A model generated the notes under the pieces. That model did not search any database. It was not told where the DNA came from and worked only from the letters and a program-made list of their open reading frames with translations. The translations under genes and the position numbers were made by a program. DNA of 64,000 nt from an uncultured Gammaproteobacteria bacterium (GTDB lineage Bacteria; Pseudomonadota; Gammaproteobacteria; Steroidobacterales; Foliamicaceae), in assembly GCA_951828235.1 (NCBI GenBank), contig OX639965.1, forward strand, positions 372,001-436,000, given 5' to 3'. Below are positions 30,776 through 39,620 of the stretch, in pieces. The stretch's first letter is position 1, and the number at the start of each line of letters is the position of its first letter.

Positions 30776-32232
30776 GGTCCGCGGCCCTCTTCGGCGGCGG
30801 CCGCGACCCCGCCTATGGCGATGGCGGGCTGCGTAAAGGAATTGACCAGCGCCATCGCAAGGCCGGCCACCAGCAGGCCGGGAATGCCCGGATGCAGAAC
30901 CTGCGCCCAGCCCTGCCCGGCAAGCGTGCCGGCAATCCAGACCAGCGTGGTCAACACGCCGCATACCGACGAGGTCAATGCGGCCTCGGCGCTTACGCGA
31001 CTGCTCACCATGCCGGCAATCAGAGGGAAGAAGAATGCGGCGCCTATGATCGCCACGGCGAAGGACACGATCCGCAGAATAAGCGCTACGTCGGGTATCG
31101 CCAGCACGAACGCCACGGCGCCCACGGCCACGATGGCCCCGCGCGATATCCACACGTAGCTGCGCTCGTCGCGTTCGACCCCACGCGGTTCGTCCACGCA
31201 CTTGCGCACCAGGTCATGGGCCAGGGCCGAACCCGCCATCAGCAGCAGGGAGTCCGTCGTGGACATGGCGGCCGCGGCGATTCCGGTAAGCGCGAACGCG
31301 GCCAGCGCCGGAGCGAGGTACTGGCTGACCAGCGCAACGTAAGCCTGATCGGGCGAGGCCAGGCCCTCCCAGACCGTGATCCGGGCCACGGCGCCCAGGT
31401 ACATGTTGCCGTAGAGCAGAAACACCATCACGATCAGCATGGTCCACGGCAACGATACCTGCGCGACCCATGAATCGCGTGCGGCGTACATCTTGGTGAC
31501 CAGCTCGAGGCGCGTGCAATAGGCCAGCATCCAGATGACCTGCCAGGAAATGAAGTAACCCCAGCCCCAGGACACCCCGCGCAGGCTGGTCCAGCCGGGC
31601 GCAGCCTGCTCCACCTGCTGCATTACCCCGGTCCAACCGCCGACTTCCTGCAGCAACACCGGCCCGATCAGCAGCAGCCCGGCCCACATGAAGAAGAACT
31701 GGGCGATGTTGGTCCACACCACCGCCAGCAGCCCCCCGAGGGCGACATAGGCCACGAATATCAGGCTGCCCAGCGCCAGTCCCCACAGGAAGGGGATTTC
31801 GAGCAGTCGCTCCAGTATGAAGGCCATGCCCCGCAGCTGGGCCACCAGGTACACGACGCTGGACACCGCAACGACGATCGCGCTCCAGGCCCGCATTTTC
31901 CGGCTTGCATAGCGGTCGCCCAGGTAGTCCGGCAAGGTAAAGCCGCCGGACTGGCGCAACTTGCGGGCGAAGAAGAAGAAAACGATGGCGATGCCGACGG
32001 CGAACGCCAGAAAGGGCAGCCCCGCCACGCCCCCGAAGGCGCCAATGAACGCAACGCCGCTCAGTATGGAACCCCCGTGCATGATGGCCGCCACGTTGGC
32101 GAGGACCAGCACCCCAACGCCGAAACGCCGGCCGGCAACCCAGAAATCCTCGCTGGCGCGCTGTCCGCGGGAGGCGACCAGCCCCAGCACCACGACCAGC
32201 ACCAGGTAGGCGGCGAAAATCGTCAGGCCCAT
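30772..32232 (-). CDS. Sodium:solute symporter (SSS family)
   Basis: 486 residues with about 13 hydrophobic segments. Typical SSS features include the N-terminal GLVASRGQRASEDFWVAGRR motif (cytoplasmic loop after helix 1), LPDYLGDRYASRKMRAWSAI, and GIAAAAMSTTDSLLLMAGSA in the region that binds Na+. The substrate is not readable. It lies 15 bases downstream of the hpaC-like gene and overlaps the 44-codon gene, so it probably imports the substrate of the monooxygenase pair. Confidence 0.92.
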   Translation of the reverse strand: MGLTIFAAYLVLVVVLGLVASRGQRASEDFWVAGRRFGVGVLVLANVAAIMHGGSILSGVAFIGAFGGVAGLPFLAFAVGIAIVFFFFARKLRQSGGFTLPDYLGDRYASRKMRAWSAIVVAVSSVVYLVAQLRGMAFILERLLEIPFLWGLALGSLIFVAYVALGGLLAVVWTNIAQFFFMWAGLLLIGPVLLQEVGGWTGVMQQVEQAAPGWTSLRGVSWGWGYFISWQVIWMLAYCTRLELVTKMYAARDSWVAQVSLPWTMLIVMVFLLYGNMYLGAVARITVWEGLASPDQAYVALVSQYLAPALAAFALTGIAAAAMSTTDSLLLMAGSALAHDLVRKCVDEPRGVERDERSYVWISRGAIVAVGAVAFVLAIPDVALILRIVSFAVAIIGAAFFFPLIAGMVSSRVSAEAALTSSVCGVLTTLVWIAGTLAGQGWAQVLHPGIPGLLVAGLAMALVNSFTQPAIAIGGVAAAAEEGRGP

Positions 32233-32247
32233 ACCGTCGGCGCCTGC

Positions 32248-33189
32248 TCAGCGAGGGCGCTTGCTGCCTCCCAGCCGCGCAATCATGCTGCGCAGCATGT
32301 GCTTGAAGTCCTGCTGTTCCAATTCGGGAAAATCCGCCAGCACGTCCGCCTCGCGGGCCTTGGCCACAGCCAGCAGCTTGACGACCCGGCGGCTGCCCCG
32401 GGGGGTGCAAACCAGCCGGGGCAGGCGTCCTTCCACCCGCGGTTCGTCCTCGGCGATCATCTCCTGGTCAAACAGGGCCCCAAGCGTGCTGTCGAGAATC
32501 TCCTCGGGCATCCGGATGATCCAGGCCAGCTCGTCGCGGGTGCAGCTCTGGTCGCTTAAGGTGGCCAGCACCCGCCATTCGTCGCGGGGAATCTTCCGTT
32601 CGTTCAGGTGCTCGTAGAACGGCAGGCCGAACAGGCGATAGGCCCGCGCCAGCAGCGGCAGGAGAAAGTCATCGACATAGCCGCCGGCGATTTCCGATTC
32701 GCCCGATTCCTGCGCCGGGCGCGGCATGGTAACCGTGTAGTCGCCGCGGTGAAATACCAGCGGGGTCCGGTCGTTGACCTCGAAATCCAGCACCTCCCCC
32801 ACAAAGATCGCGTGATCACCGCCGCTGTAACGATGCACGTTGCGGCACTGGAAGGTGGCGGCGCAGCCCGCGATTACGGGCACTCCCCCAATGCCCTCGG
32901 CGCAGTCCAGTCCCGCAAAACGGTCCTCGACGTAGCGGGAAAAACGCTGCGACACCTCCACCTGGTCGGCCGCCAGTACATTGACCGCGAAGTAGCTCGC
33001 TTCGGCGAACACATCGAAGTTCGTTGAATCGTTCTTGAGGCTCCAGAGCACCATGGGCGGGTCCAGGGAGGCGGAATTGAAGCTGTTGGCCGTAAGTCCG
33101 ATGCGGTCGCCGTTTTCCGCCTTCGCCGTCACCACCGTGACGCCGGTTGCGAACTGCCCCAGCGCCGCGCGAAACCCTTTTGTATCCAA
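32248..33189 (-). CDS. Flavin reductase with C-terminal MarR-like domain (HpaC / C1-type reductase)
   Basis: 313 residues. Residues 1-160 are a flavin-reductase domain (FATGVTVVTAKAENGDRIGLTANSFNSASLDPPMV split across the FMN-binding region; GGDHAIFVGEVLDFE; PLVFHRGDYTV). Residues about 190-300 form a MarR-like winged helix (YEHLNERKIPRDEWRVLATL; CTRDELAWIIRMPEEI; LVCTPRGSRRV). The layout matches the reductase C1 of the Acinetobacter p-hydroxyphenylacetate hydroxylase, where the MarR-like tail senses the phenolic substrate and controls reduced-flavin formation. It is 19 bases from the oxygenase gene. Confidence 0.9.
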   Translation of the reverse strand: MDTKGFRAALGQFATGVTVVTAKAENGDRIGLTANSFNSASLDPPMVLWSLKNDSTNFDVFAEASYFAVNVLAADQVEVSQRFSRYVEDRFAGLDCAEGIGGVPVIAGCAATFQCRNVHRYSGGDHAIFVGEVLDFEVNDRTPLVFHRGDYTVTMPRPAQESGESEIAGGYVDDFLLPLLARAYRLFGLPFYEHLNERKIPRDEWRVLATLSDQSCTRDELAWIIRMPEEILDSTLGALFDQEMIAEDEPRVEGRLPRLVCTPRGSRRVVKLLAVAKAREADVLADFPELEQQDFKHMLRSMIARLGGSKRPR

Positions 33190-33208
33190 TTGCCTCTCCC
33201 GCCGCGCC

Positions 33209-34660
33209 CTAGTGTTCTTCCGCCGAATCGCGAAGGAACTCGCGCACGCGTTCCATGTAGCGCGTGCGGTCCTTGGAGTGGAATATCGCGCAGGCCATCC
33301 GTACGGGGTCGCCGAAGAAATAGGTTTCGTACTGCACCTGCCGCGCCGCGAAGGCCGACAGCGCCGTGTCCCAGGCCAGTCGGTACAAGGGGATACGGTC
33401 CTTCGCCTCCAGCCGCGCCGATTGGTAGTAGCGATGCACCTCCTCGCCGAGCGGACCCTTAAGGTCGGCTTCCGTGGGCATGGCCACCAGGCCGCTGGCG
33501 CCCAGCAGGCGGACGATTTCCACCATGCGCGGATAGAGGCGCGGGTAAAGGTTGCGGGCCGCGTCCAGCGGATCGAAAGCCGGAGTCATCATGCCGTGCT
33601 CGTTCAGCGCGGCGTCGGCCTCCGCGGCCCGCCGGAAGGCCTTCATGGTCTCCAGGTTGATCCAGATCTCGGCCACCTTCTCCTGCACATGCTGAAAGAT
33701 CTCGATGCCCACGGCGTCGATCATCAGCGAAACCAGGCCCAGCAGGAACTCGGTCTTGGCGATGTTCTTGCAGATAACCTGGTGCGACATGTGAACCACC
33801 GCCGACGTGGCTGCGTAAGCCTCGTTGCAGGCCTTGACGTCGCGATACAGAAACACGTTCTCCCAGGGCACGAACACGTCGTCGAACACCACCAGCGCGT
33901 CCAGTTCCTCGAACCGCGAACCCAGTGGATGGTCGAAGTGACTGCGCCCGTAATCCACCGTTTCCCGGCAGATGAACTTCAGCCCCTCGGTCGCGTTGGG
34001 CAGGCAGAAGGCGAAGGAGTACGGCGCGTCTTCTTCCGGGTTCTTCAAGAGCGTGGAAGGAAACACCATGATCGAGTCCGAGATCGGCAGCGTGGCCAGC
34101 ATGCGGGCGCCCTTGATCACCAGGCCGGCGTCGGTTTCCTTCTTCACGCGAGCCGCCAGGAACGGGTCGGCCTGTTTTGCGGCGCTGACGGCCCGATTGA
34201 TCTGCGGGTTGATCAGCGTGTGCGTGAGCGCCAGGTCGCGTTCGCGCATCTCCCGGTGCCAGGCCCTGGCGTTCGCCCCGCCCCCCGGGTGCGCCGAATC
34301 CAGCCAGCCGGCGGCGGCCGCGTAGGCGCTCATCGCGCGGTTCAGGTAGCTGGGGTCGCGCCCCGCCATGCCGAAACTGAAATCCGCAAGTCGATGCATC
34401 GCATCGCCGACCCTCACGAGGTCCTCCCTGGTCTCGGGAATCATGAAACTCATGCCCACCGGATCGCCGGTATCCGGCGAGGGGAAAAGCAACTTTTCGG
34501 ATTCCCTGTGCTGCAGATCGTAACGGGCTGCAAGGCTTCGTACTCCGCCTGCAATGCCTTCCTCGGTGGTGAGGTCTTCGACCTTCCGTCCCCGGTGCCA
34601 CAACTCAATCGGAGACTCCCTGAGCGCCTGAATGAGCTCGCTGCCTGTTCTCGCGGGCAA
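33209..34660 (-). CDS. 4-hydroxyphenylacetate 3-monooxygenase-type oxygenase (HpaB family)
   Basis: 483 residues of the two-component flavin monooxygenase family that ortho-hydroxylates phenols with FADH2 from a partner reductase. Family segments seen: GRDPSYLNRAM, LTHTLINPQINRAV, GLVIKGARMLATLPISDSIMVFP split over the FAD region, FDHPLGSRFEELDALVVFDD and HMSHQVICKNIAK. The start is a TTG at 34660 with agga 8-10 bases upstream; a -10-like TAGAAT lies at 34700-34705. It leads the operon. The substrate could be 4-hydroxyphenylacetate or another phenol; no ring-cleavage dioxygenase is present. Confidence 0.9.
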   Translation of the reverse strand: MPARTGSELIQALRESPIELWHRGRKVEDLTTEEGIAGGVRSLAARYDLQHRESEKLLFPSPDTGDPVGMSFMIPETREDLVRVGDAMHRLADFSFGMAGRDPSYLNRAMSAYAAAAGWLDSAHPGGGANARAWHREMRERDLALTHTLINPQINRAVSAAKQADPFLAARVKKETDAGLVIKGARMLATLPISDSIMVFPSTLLKNPEEDAPYSFAFCLPNATEGLKFICRETVDYGRSHFDHPLGSRFEELDALVVFDDVFVPWENVFLYRDVKACNEAYAATSAVVHMSHQVICKNIAKTEFLLGLVSLMIDAVGIEIFQHVQEKVAEIWINLETMKAFRRAAEADAALNEHGMMTPAFDPLDAARNLYPRLYPRMVEIVRLLGASGLVAMPTEADLKGPLGEEVHRYYQSARLEAKDRIPLYRLAWDTALSAFAARQVQYETYFFGDPVRMACAIFHSKDRTRYMERVREFLRDSAEEH

Positions 34661-34837
34661 GTTCGGATCCTGTTACGCGTGCTTCCTTTCGAACGGCCCA
34701 TTCTAGCCCGAAGAAGCCTGGCGATACCGGCCCTGCCGGCGCCGGTTCCGGACCGCCGAAGCGGCGCGGATCGCGGGCGCCAGGCCGCATGCACGCCGCC
34801 TGCCGGAGGCCGGACCGCAACAGGCATAATGCCGCTC

Positions 34838-35302
34838 ATGAACACCGAATCGAATCTGCAGGACGCCGTCGTGGCCGTACTGGGGCAGTTGCGGCAGAAC
34901 TGGAACCGCATGGACCTCAAGGCAATGGCGGAATTGTGGGACACCTCCGATCCCAACCCCTTCTACCTGCCGGAGGAAGTCGAGGAGCCCTTGCGCGACT
35001 GGGACGCGATCCGCGCGTATTGGGACAAGACCATGCAGATGATCCCGCGCCTGAAGATGCGCATCTGGGATATCGCAGCGATTCCGGTCAGCGAAGACCT
35101 GGCCTGGGTCTCCTACCAGTTTCACTGGGACGCGAAAGCCGAGGGCTACGCAAAACCCGTGGGCGCCGACAACCGCGCCGTGGCCTTGTTTCGCAGGCTC
35201 CCCGAGGGCTGGCGCATCTGCCGCTACGTCGAAGCGCCGCTGGCGCCGATCCTGTATATGCGAAAGCTCTACGAGAACTCGGTGGACAAGGATTTCGGCT
35301 GA
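34838..35302 (+). CDS. SnoaL / NTF2-like fold protein
   Basis: 154 residues from the ATG at 34838 (an ATG at 34829 would add three). The pattern of an N-terminal helix (DAVVAVLGQLRQNWNRMDLKAMAELWD), WDAIRAYWDKTMQMIP, then strands with VSYQFHWDAKA and WRICRYVEAPLAP, is that of SnoaL/NTF2-like domains, used for small-molecule binding or isomerase and dehydratase chemistry. It diverges from the hpaB-like gene over a 177-base gap that probably holds both promoters. It may act on the same pathway; the function is unknown. Confidence 0.75.
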   Translation: MNTESNLQDAVVAVLGQLRQNWNRMDLKAMAELWDTSDPNPFYLPEEVEEPLRDWDAIRAYWDKTMQMIPRLKMRIWDIAAIPVSEDLAWVSYQFHWDAKAEGYAKPVGADNRAVALFRRLPEGWRICRYVEAPLAPILYMRKLYENSVDKDFG

Positions 35303-35330
35303 CGTGACCGGCGCGACGACGGTCAGTCCG

Positions 35331-36680
35331 TCAGTTCAGCAGCCAGTAGCACATCGTTGAGATCACGAGAGCGCCCAGGAAATTGAGCGCCAGGCCCTCG
35401 CGGGCCATCTGCGGGACGGTGAGGCGCCCCGAACTGAACACCACGGCGTTTGGGCCAGTGGCGACCGGAAGCATGAAGGCGAAACTGGCGCTGATCGCCG
35501 CGGGCACCATGATCAGGCGCGGCTCCATGCCGGCGGCGATGGCGGCAGCGGCAAGTATCGGCATCAACAGCGAGGTGGTGGCGGTATTGCTGGTGATCTC
35601 CGTAAGGAAGGTGACCGCCAGGCAGATCAGCAATATCAGCAGCCAGGGCGCCCAGTCCGCCTGCGAAGCCAGGGCCGAGCCGAGGCTGGCGCTCAAGCCG
35701 GTGCTGGCGAAGGCGCCGGCAAGGCAGATGCCCCCTGAAAACAGCAGCAGAACGCCCCAGGGAATGCTCACGGCCGTCTTCCAGTCCAGCAGACGCCCGC
35801 CTGCCCCGTTCGGAAAGATGAACATCGCTACCACCGCGAGCAGCGCTATGCTGCCGTCATTGGCCTGATCCAGACCCAGAAGACCGGACCAGCCGCCGAA
35901 GGGTTCGCGCCGGGTCACCCACAACAATGCGGTAAGCGCAAACACAAGCAGCGTGCGCACCTCCTCGCCGCGCCACTTGCCGACCTCCGGCAACTGGACG
36001 GGCGCGCGCAGTTTGAGGCCCCGGGTCAGCCAGAAACCCGCAATCGGCAGCATGACGAGAACCACGGGCAAGGCCCAGCTCATCCATTGCGTGAATCCCA
36101 GTTCGATGCCCGTGCTTTCCTGGTAAACGCGCATGAAGATCAGGTTGGGCGGCGTGCCGACCGGCGTGCCCGTACCTCCGATGCTGGCCGCGTAGCACAT
36201 GCCCAGCAGCAGCGGCAATGCCAGCCGCTTGTCGTCGCAGCCCTGAATGACGGCCAGCGCAATCGGCAGCAGCATCAGGGTAGTGGCCGTATTCGATATC
36301 CACATGCTGAGAAATGCCGCCGCTGCCATGAAACCGAACACCAGCCGGCGTCCGTCGCTGGCGCCGAAAAGATTGATCATCCCCAGCGCAATCCGGCGAT
36401 GCGCTCCGCTCTTTTCCATGGCGGTGGACAGCATGAATCCACCCATCAGCAACAGGATCAACGGATCGCCCACCGCGGTCGCAGCCTGCGAGGGCGGGAT
36501 GGCGCCTACCAGAGGGAGTAGCGCTATGGGAATCAGGGAGGTGACCGGAATCGGCACCGCCTCGGTGATCCACCAGGCCGCGCACAGCGTCGTGACCGCT
36601 ACCGTCCAGGCCACGGCCGGTCCCGATTCGCGCATCAGGAGACCCGCCGCCAGGGCCGCCAAGGGCCCCGCAACAAGCAT
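35331..36680 (-). CDS. DASS (SLC13) family sodium/dicarboxylate-type transporter
   Basis: About 449 residues from the ATG at 36680; a TTG at 36695 is an alternative. Roughly 12 hydrophobic segments are visible. Two SNT signature repeats mark the family's Na+/carboxylate sites: MWISNTATTLMLLPIALA and LTEITSNTATTSLLMPILAA. GGTGTPVGTPPNLIF and TGPNAVVFSSGRLTVPQM are also characteristic. It likely imports C4-dicarboxylates or related acids, or sulfate. It lies 22 bases downstream of nuoN and may share its transcript. Confidence 0.9.
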   Translation of the reverse strand: MLVAGPLAALAAGLLMRESGPAVAWTVAVTTLCAAWWITEAVPIPVTSLIPIALLPLVGAIPPSQAATAVGDPLILLLMGGFMLSTAMEKSGAHRRIALGMINLFGASDGRRLVFGFMAAAAFLSMWISNTATTLMLLPIALAVIQGCDDKRLALPLLLGMCYAASIGGTGTPVGTPPNLIFMRVYQESTGIELGFTQWMSWALPVVLVMLPIAGFWLTRGLKLRAPVQLPEVGKWRGEEVRTLLVFALTALLWVTRREPFGGWSGLLGLDQANDGSIALLAVVAMFIFPNGAGGRLLDWKTAVSIPWGVLLLFSGGICLAGAFASTGLSASLGSALASQADWAPWLLILLICLAVTFLTEITSNTATTSLLMPILAAAAIAAGMEPRLIMVPAAISASFAFMLPVATGPNAVVFSSGRLTVPQMAREGLALNFLGALVISTMCYWLLN

Positions 36681-36702
36681 GATCCTTTTCAGCAAGCGCC
36701 GC

Positions 36703-38115
36703 CTACCCGGGACCGAAGGCGGCCCGGCACAGTTCCAGCAGCGGATTGGGCCACACACCGATCACCACCAGCGCCAGGCCATTGGCGCCCAGCATCACGC
36801 TTGTGCCCCAGCCGGGTTTCAGCGGCTCCTGCTCCCGGGGCGCCTCCATGAACATCAGCCGGATAATCCGCAGGTAGTAGTAGGCCCCGACTACGGCGAA
36901 GACCACCGCAACGACCGCAAGCGCCGTAAGACCCTGGTCCACCAGCACCATCAGCACCTGCCACTTGGCCAAAAAGCCCGCCAGCGGCGGTATCCCGATC
37001 ATGCTCAGCATGATGAGCAGCATGATGAACGCCATCCCGGGGTGGCGGCGGTACAGTCCCCGCAGGCTGTCCAGCGGAGCAGCCTGTTTTTCCAGGGCGA
37101 TGACCACCCCGAAGGCGCCGGCCGCCATGAGCACATAAATCAGGGTGTAGAAAAGCGCCGCGCTCAGGCCTTCGCCGCCGCCCGCGACGACGCCAAGAAG
37201 CAGGAATCCGACATGCGCGATTGCCGCCCAGGCCAGCAGCCGCGCGGCCTGTGTCTGGGCCATGGCCACGATGGTGCCCAGCGACAGGGAGGCGACCGCC
37301 ATAACGATCAGCAGCAGGTTCCACTGCTCCTGCGAGGCGGAAATGCCGTCAACCAGCAGCCGCACGATAAGGGCGAAGGAGGCCAGCTTGGGGACGGTCG
37401 CAAGCAGCACGGCCACGCCCAGCGGCGGTCCTTCATATACGTCCGCCACCCACTGGTGGAAGGGCACCGCACCCAGTTTGAACGCCACCCCGGTCAGCAC
37501 CAGGGCCGCGGCCACGTAAGCTCCAACGCTCTCCGGCGCAAGGGCCGCCGTTTCGCTCAGCAGCAGCGAACCCGAAAGTCCATACAGCAGGGACATCCCG
37601 TAGAGCATCGCGCCGGAGCCGATCGCCCCCAGCACGAAATACTTCATCGCGGCCTCCGCCGCAAGGGCGGAATGGCGCTGCAGAGCCACCAGGGTGTAGA
37701 GAGCCAGCGCCAGCAGTTCCAGCCCGAGATACAGGGTGAGCAGGCTGCCGGCGGACGCCGTTACGAAGACGCCCAGCAGCGCAAACAGGCCCAGTACGAA
37801 ATACTCGCCGCGCAGCGCTCCGGCTTCGCGCAGATCACGCGGCGCATATACGAAGGCCAGGCCGCTCAACAGCACGCCGGCAAACTTCAGCAGCCGCGCC
37901 AAACTGTCCATTACGAACGCGCCGCCGAACATGCCGCCGTCCGCCGCCACGATGCAGGTCCAGCCCACCACGGCCAGTCCCGCGAGGCAGACCGCCTGCG
38001 TCACCAATGGCCGCTTCCTGCCTACCGCCAGATCCAGCAGCATCAGAACGGGAATCAGCAGCGCAAGCGCCAGTTCCGGATAGAGCGGGGCCCAGTCGGC
38101 CAGGTCGATCACCAT
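36703..38115 (-). CDS. nuoN: NADH-quinone oxidoreductase subunit N
   Basis: Antiporter-like membrane subunit of complex I. 470 residues, about 14 helices. The conserved proton-channel segment AAMKYFVLGAIGSGAMLYGMSL and FKLGAVPFHQWVADVYEG are present. Its start overlaps the nuoM stop by 7 bases. Last of the 14 nuo genes. Confidence 0.96.
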   Translation of the reverse strand: MVIDLADWAPLYPELALALLIPVLMLLDLAVGRKRPLVTQAVCLAGLAVVGWTCIVAADGGMFGGAFVMDSLARLLKFAGVLLSGLAFVYAPRDLREAGALRGEYFVLGLFALLGVFVTASAGSLLTLYLGLELLALALYTLVALQRHSALAAEAAMKYFVLGAIGSGAMLYGMSLLYGLSGSLLLSETAALAPESVGAYVAAALVLTGVAFKLGAVPFHQWVADVYEGPPLGVAVLLATVPKLASFALIVRLLVDGISASQEQWNLLLIVMAVASLSLGTIVAMAQTQAARLLAWAAIAHVGFLLLGVVAGGGEGLSAALFYTLIYVLMAAGAFGVVIALEKQAAPLDSLRGLYRRHPGMAFIMLLIMLSMIGIPPLAGFLAKWQVLMVLVDQGLTALAVVAVVFAVVGAYYYLRIIRLMFMEAPREQEPLKPGWGTSVMLGANGLALVVIGVWPNPLLELCRAAFGPG

Positions 38116-39620
38116 GCGGCCGCCTTTCCGGCCAGCACCCGCCTGGCCAGCTCATCCAGCGACGGCTCCATCATTTCCACCAGCGGGTCCGGGTACAGTC
38201 CAAGGACAATGACGGCAAGGCCCATGCCCCCCAGCGCAATCAGTTCCCGCGTATCCAGGTCCTCAAGGGCCGCTACCTTTTCGTTCGCCACTTCGCCGAA
38301 CACCACGCGCTTGATCATGTACAGGCTATATGCCGCGCCCAGCACCAGGATAGTGCCCGCACCCAGGGCGACCAGCGGCTGGGCGCGGAACGACGCCAGG
38401 ATGACGAGGAATTCGCCCACAAATCCGGAAGTCCCGGGCAGCCCCGCGTTGGCCAGGCCGAACAACACAAGCAGGACCGCAAAAACCGGCATGGTGTTGG
38501 CCACGCCTCCGAAATCGTTGATCCGACGCGAGTGAACGCGGTCGTAGAGCACGCCGACGCACATGAAAAGGGCTGCCGAAATGAAGCCGTGGGAGATCAT
38601 CTGCACCATGCCCCCGCCCATGCCCAGCGCCAGGAGCTGCTCGTTGCCGGCGCCTGCATAGGCCATGGGAATGAACATGCCCAGCGTCACGAACCCCATG
38701 TGCGCCACCGACGAATACGCGATCAGCTTCTTGAGATCACGCTGGGCCAGCGCAACGAATGCGATATACACGATGGCGACCAGCGAAAGAGCCACGATCA
38801 GCGGAGCGAACTGGTAAGCGGCGTCCGGCGTTACGGGCAGGCTGAATCGCAGCATGCCGAAGCCGCCCATCTTCAGCAGGATGGCCGCCAGTATGACCGA
38901 ACCGCCGGTCGGCGCTTCGACGTGCGCATCCGGCAGCCAGGTATGTACCGGCCACATCGGCACCTTCACCGCAAAGGCGGCCAAAAATCCGAAGAACAGG
39001 AACTGTTGCTCGGTGAGCGTCAGCGGCAGGGCGTGCAGGTCGGGAATGGCGTAACTGCCGGCCTTCAGGTACAGGTAGACCAGCGAGACCAGCATGAACA
39101 CCGAGCCCAGAAAAGTGAACAGGAAGAACTTGACGGTTGCGTAAATCCGCCTCTCGCCGCCCCATATGCCGATGATGAGGAACATGGGGGCCAGCATGAA
39201 TTCCCAGAACACGTAGAAGAGCAGGCTGTCGAGCGCGCAGAACACGCCCAGCATCAGCCCTTGCTGAATCAGCAGCGCACCGTAATAGAGACCGGTGCGC
39301 CGGTCGATCGCACGCCAGCCGGCCACGACGGCCGCCGGGGTGAGCAGAAGCGTCAGGAGGATCAGCGCCAGCGCGATGCCGTCGATACCGAGGTAATACT
39401 CCACATTGAAGCGCTCGATCCAATCGTGTCGCTCGACGAACTGGTAGCCGCCGCCCGGCTCGAAGGCGCGCCAGAGGAAAAAGCCCGGGATCCACTCCAG
39501 CAGCGCAACGGCCAGGCACGACCAGCGCGCAACGGCTGCGCTTCGCGCCAGTCCGAGGATCAGCAGTCCGGCCACCACCGGGAACCACACGATCAGGCTG
39601 AGCAGTCCCGCTTCGGGCAT
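38109..39620 (-). CDS. nuoM: NADH-quinone oxidoreductase subunit M
   Basis: Antiporter-like subunit, 503 residues. Conserved segments FYVFWEFMLAPMFLIIGIWGG (with the channel Glu), AFAVKVPMWPVHTWLPDAHV and the lysine-bearing KKLIAYSSVAHMGFVTLG are visible. It overlaps nuoL by one base (TGATG) and nuoN by seven, so translation is coupled. Confidence 0.97.
   Translation of the reverse strand: MPEAGLLSLIVWFPVVAGLLILGLARSAAVARWSCLAVALLEWIPGFFLWRAFEPGGGYQFVERHDWIERFNVEYYLGIDGIALALILLTLLLTPAAVVAGWRAIDRRTGLYYGALLIQQGLMLGVFCALDSLLFYVFWEFMLAPMFLIIGIWGGERRIYATVKFFLFTFLGSVFMLVSLVYLYLKAGSYAIPDLHALPLTLTEQQFLFFGFLAAFAVKVPMWPVHTWLPDAHVEAPTGGSVILAAILLKMGGFGMLRFSLPVTPDAAYQFAPLIVALSLVAIVYIAFVALAQRDLKKLIAYSSVAHMGFVTLGMFIPMAYAGAGNEQLLALGMGGGMVQMISHGFISAALFMCVGVLYDRVHSRRINDFGGVANTMPVFAVLLVLFGLANAGLPGTSGFVGEFLVILASFRAQPLVALGAGTILVLGAAYSLYMIKRVVFGEVANEKVAALEDLDTRELIALGGMGLAVIVLGLYPDPLVEMMEPSLDELARRVLAGKAAAW

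Noticed and set aside
33209-34660. 4-hydroxybutyryl-CoA dehydratase, a relative of HpaB
   Set aside because: The adjacent flavin reductase and the hydroxylase-type motifs favour a monooxygenase; the dehydratase cluster-binding cysteine pattern is not evident.
36247-38535. 762-codon open frame on the plus strand
   Set aside because: Antisense to the DASS transporter, nuoN and nuoM; typical GC shadow.
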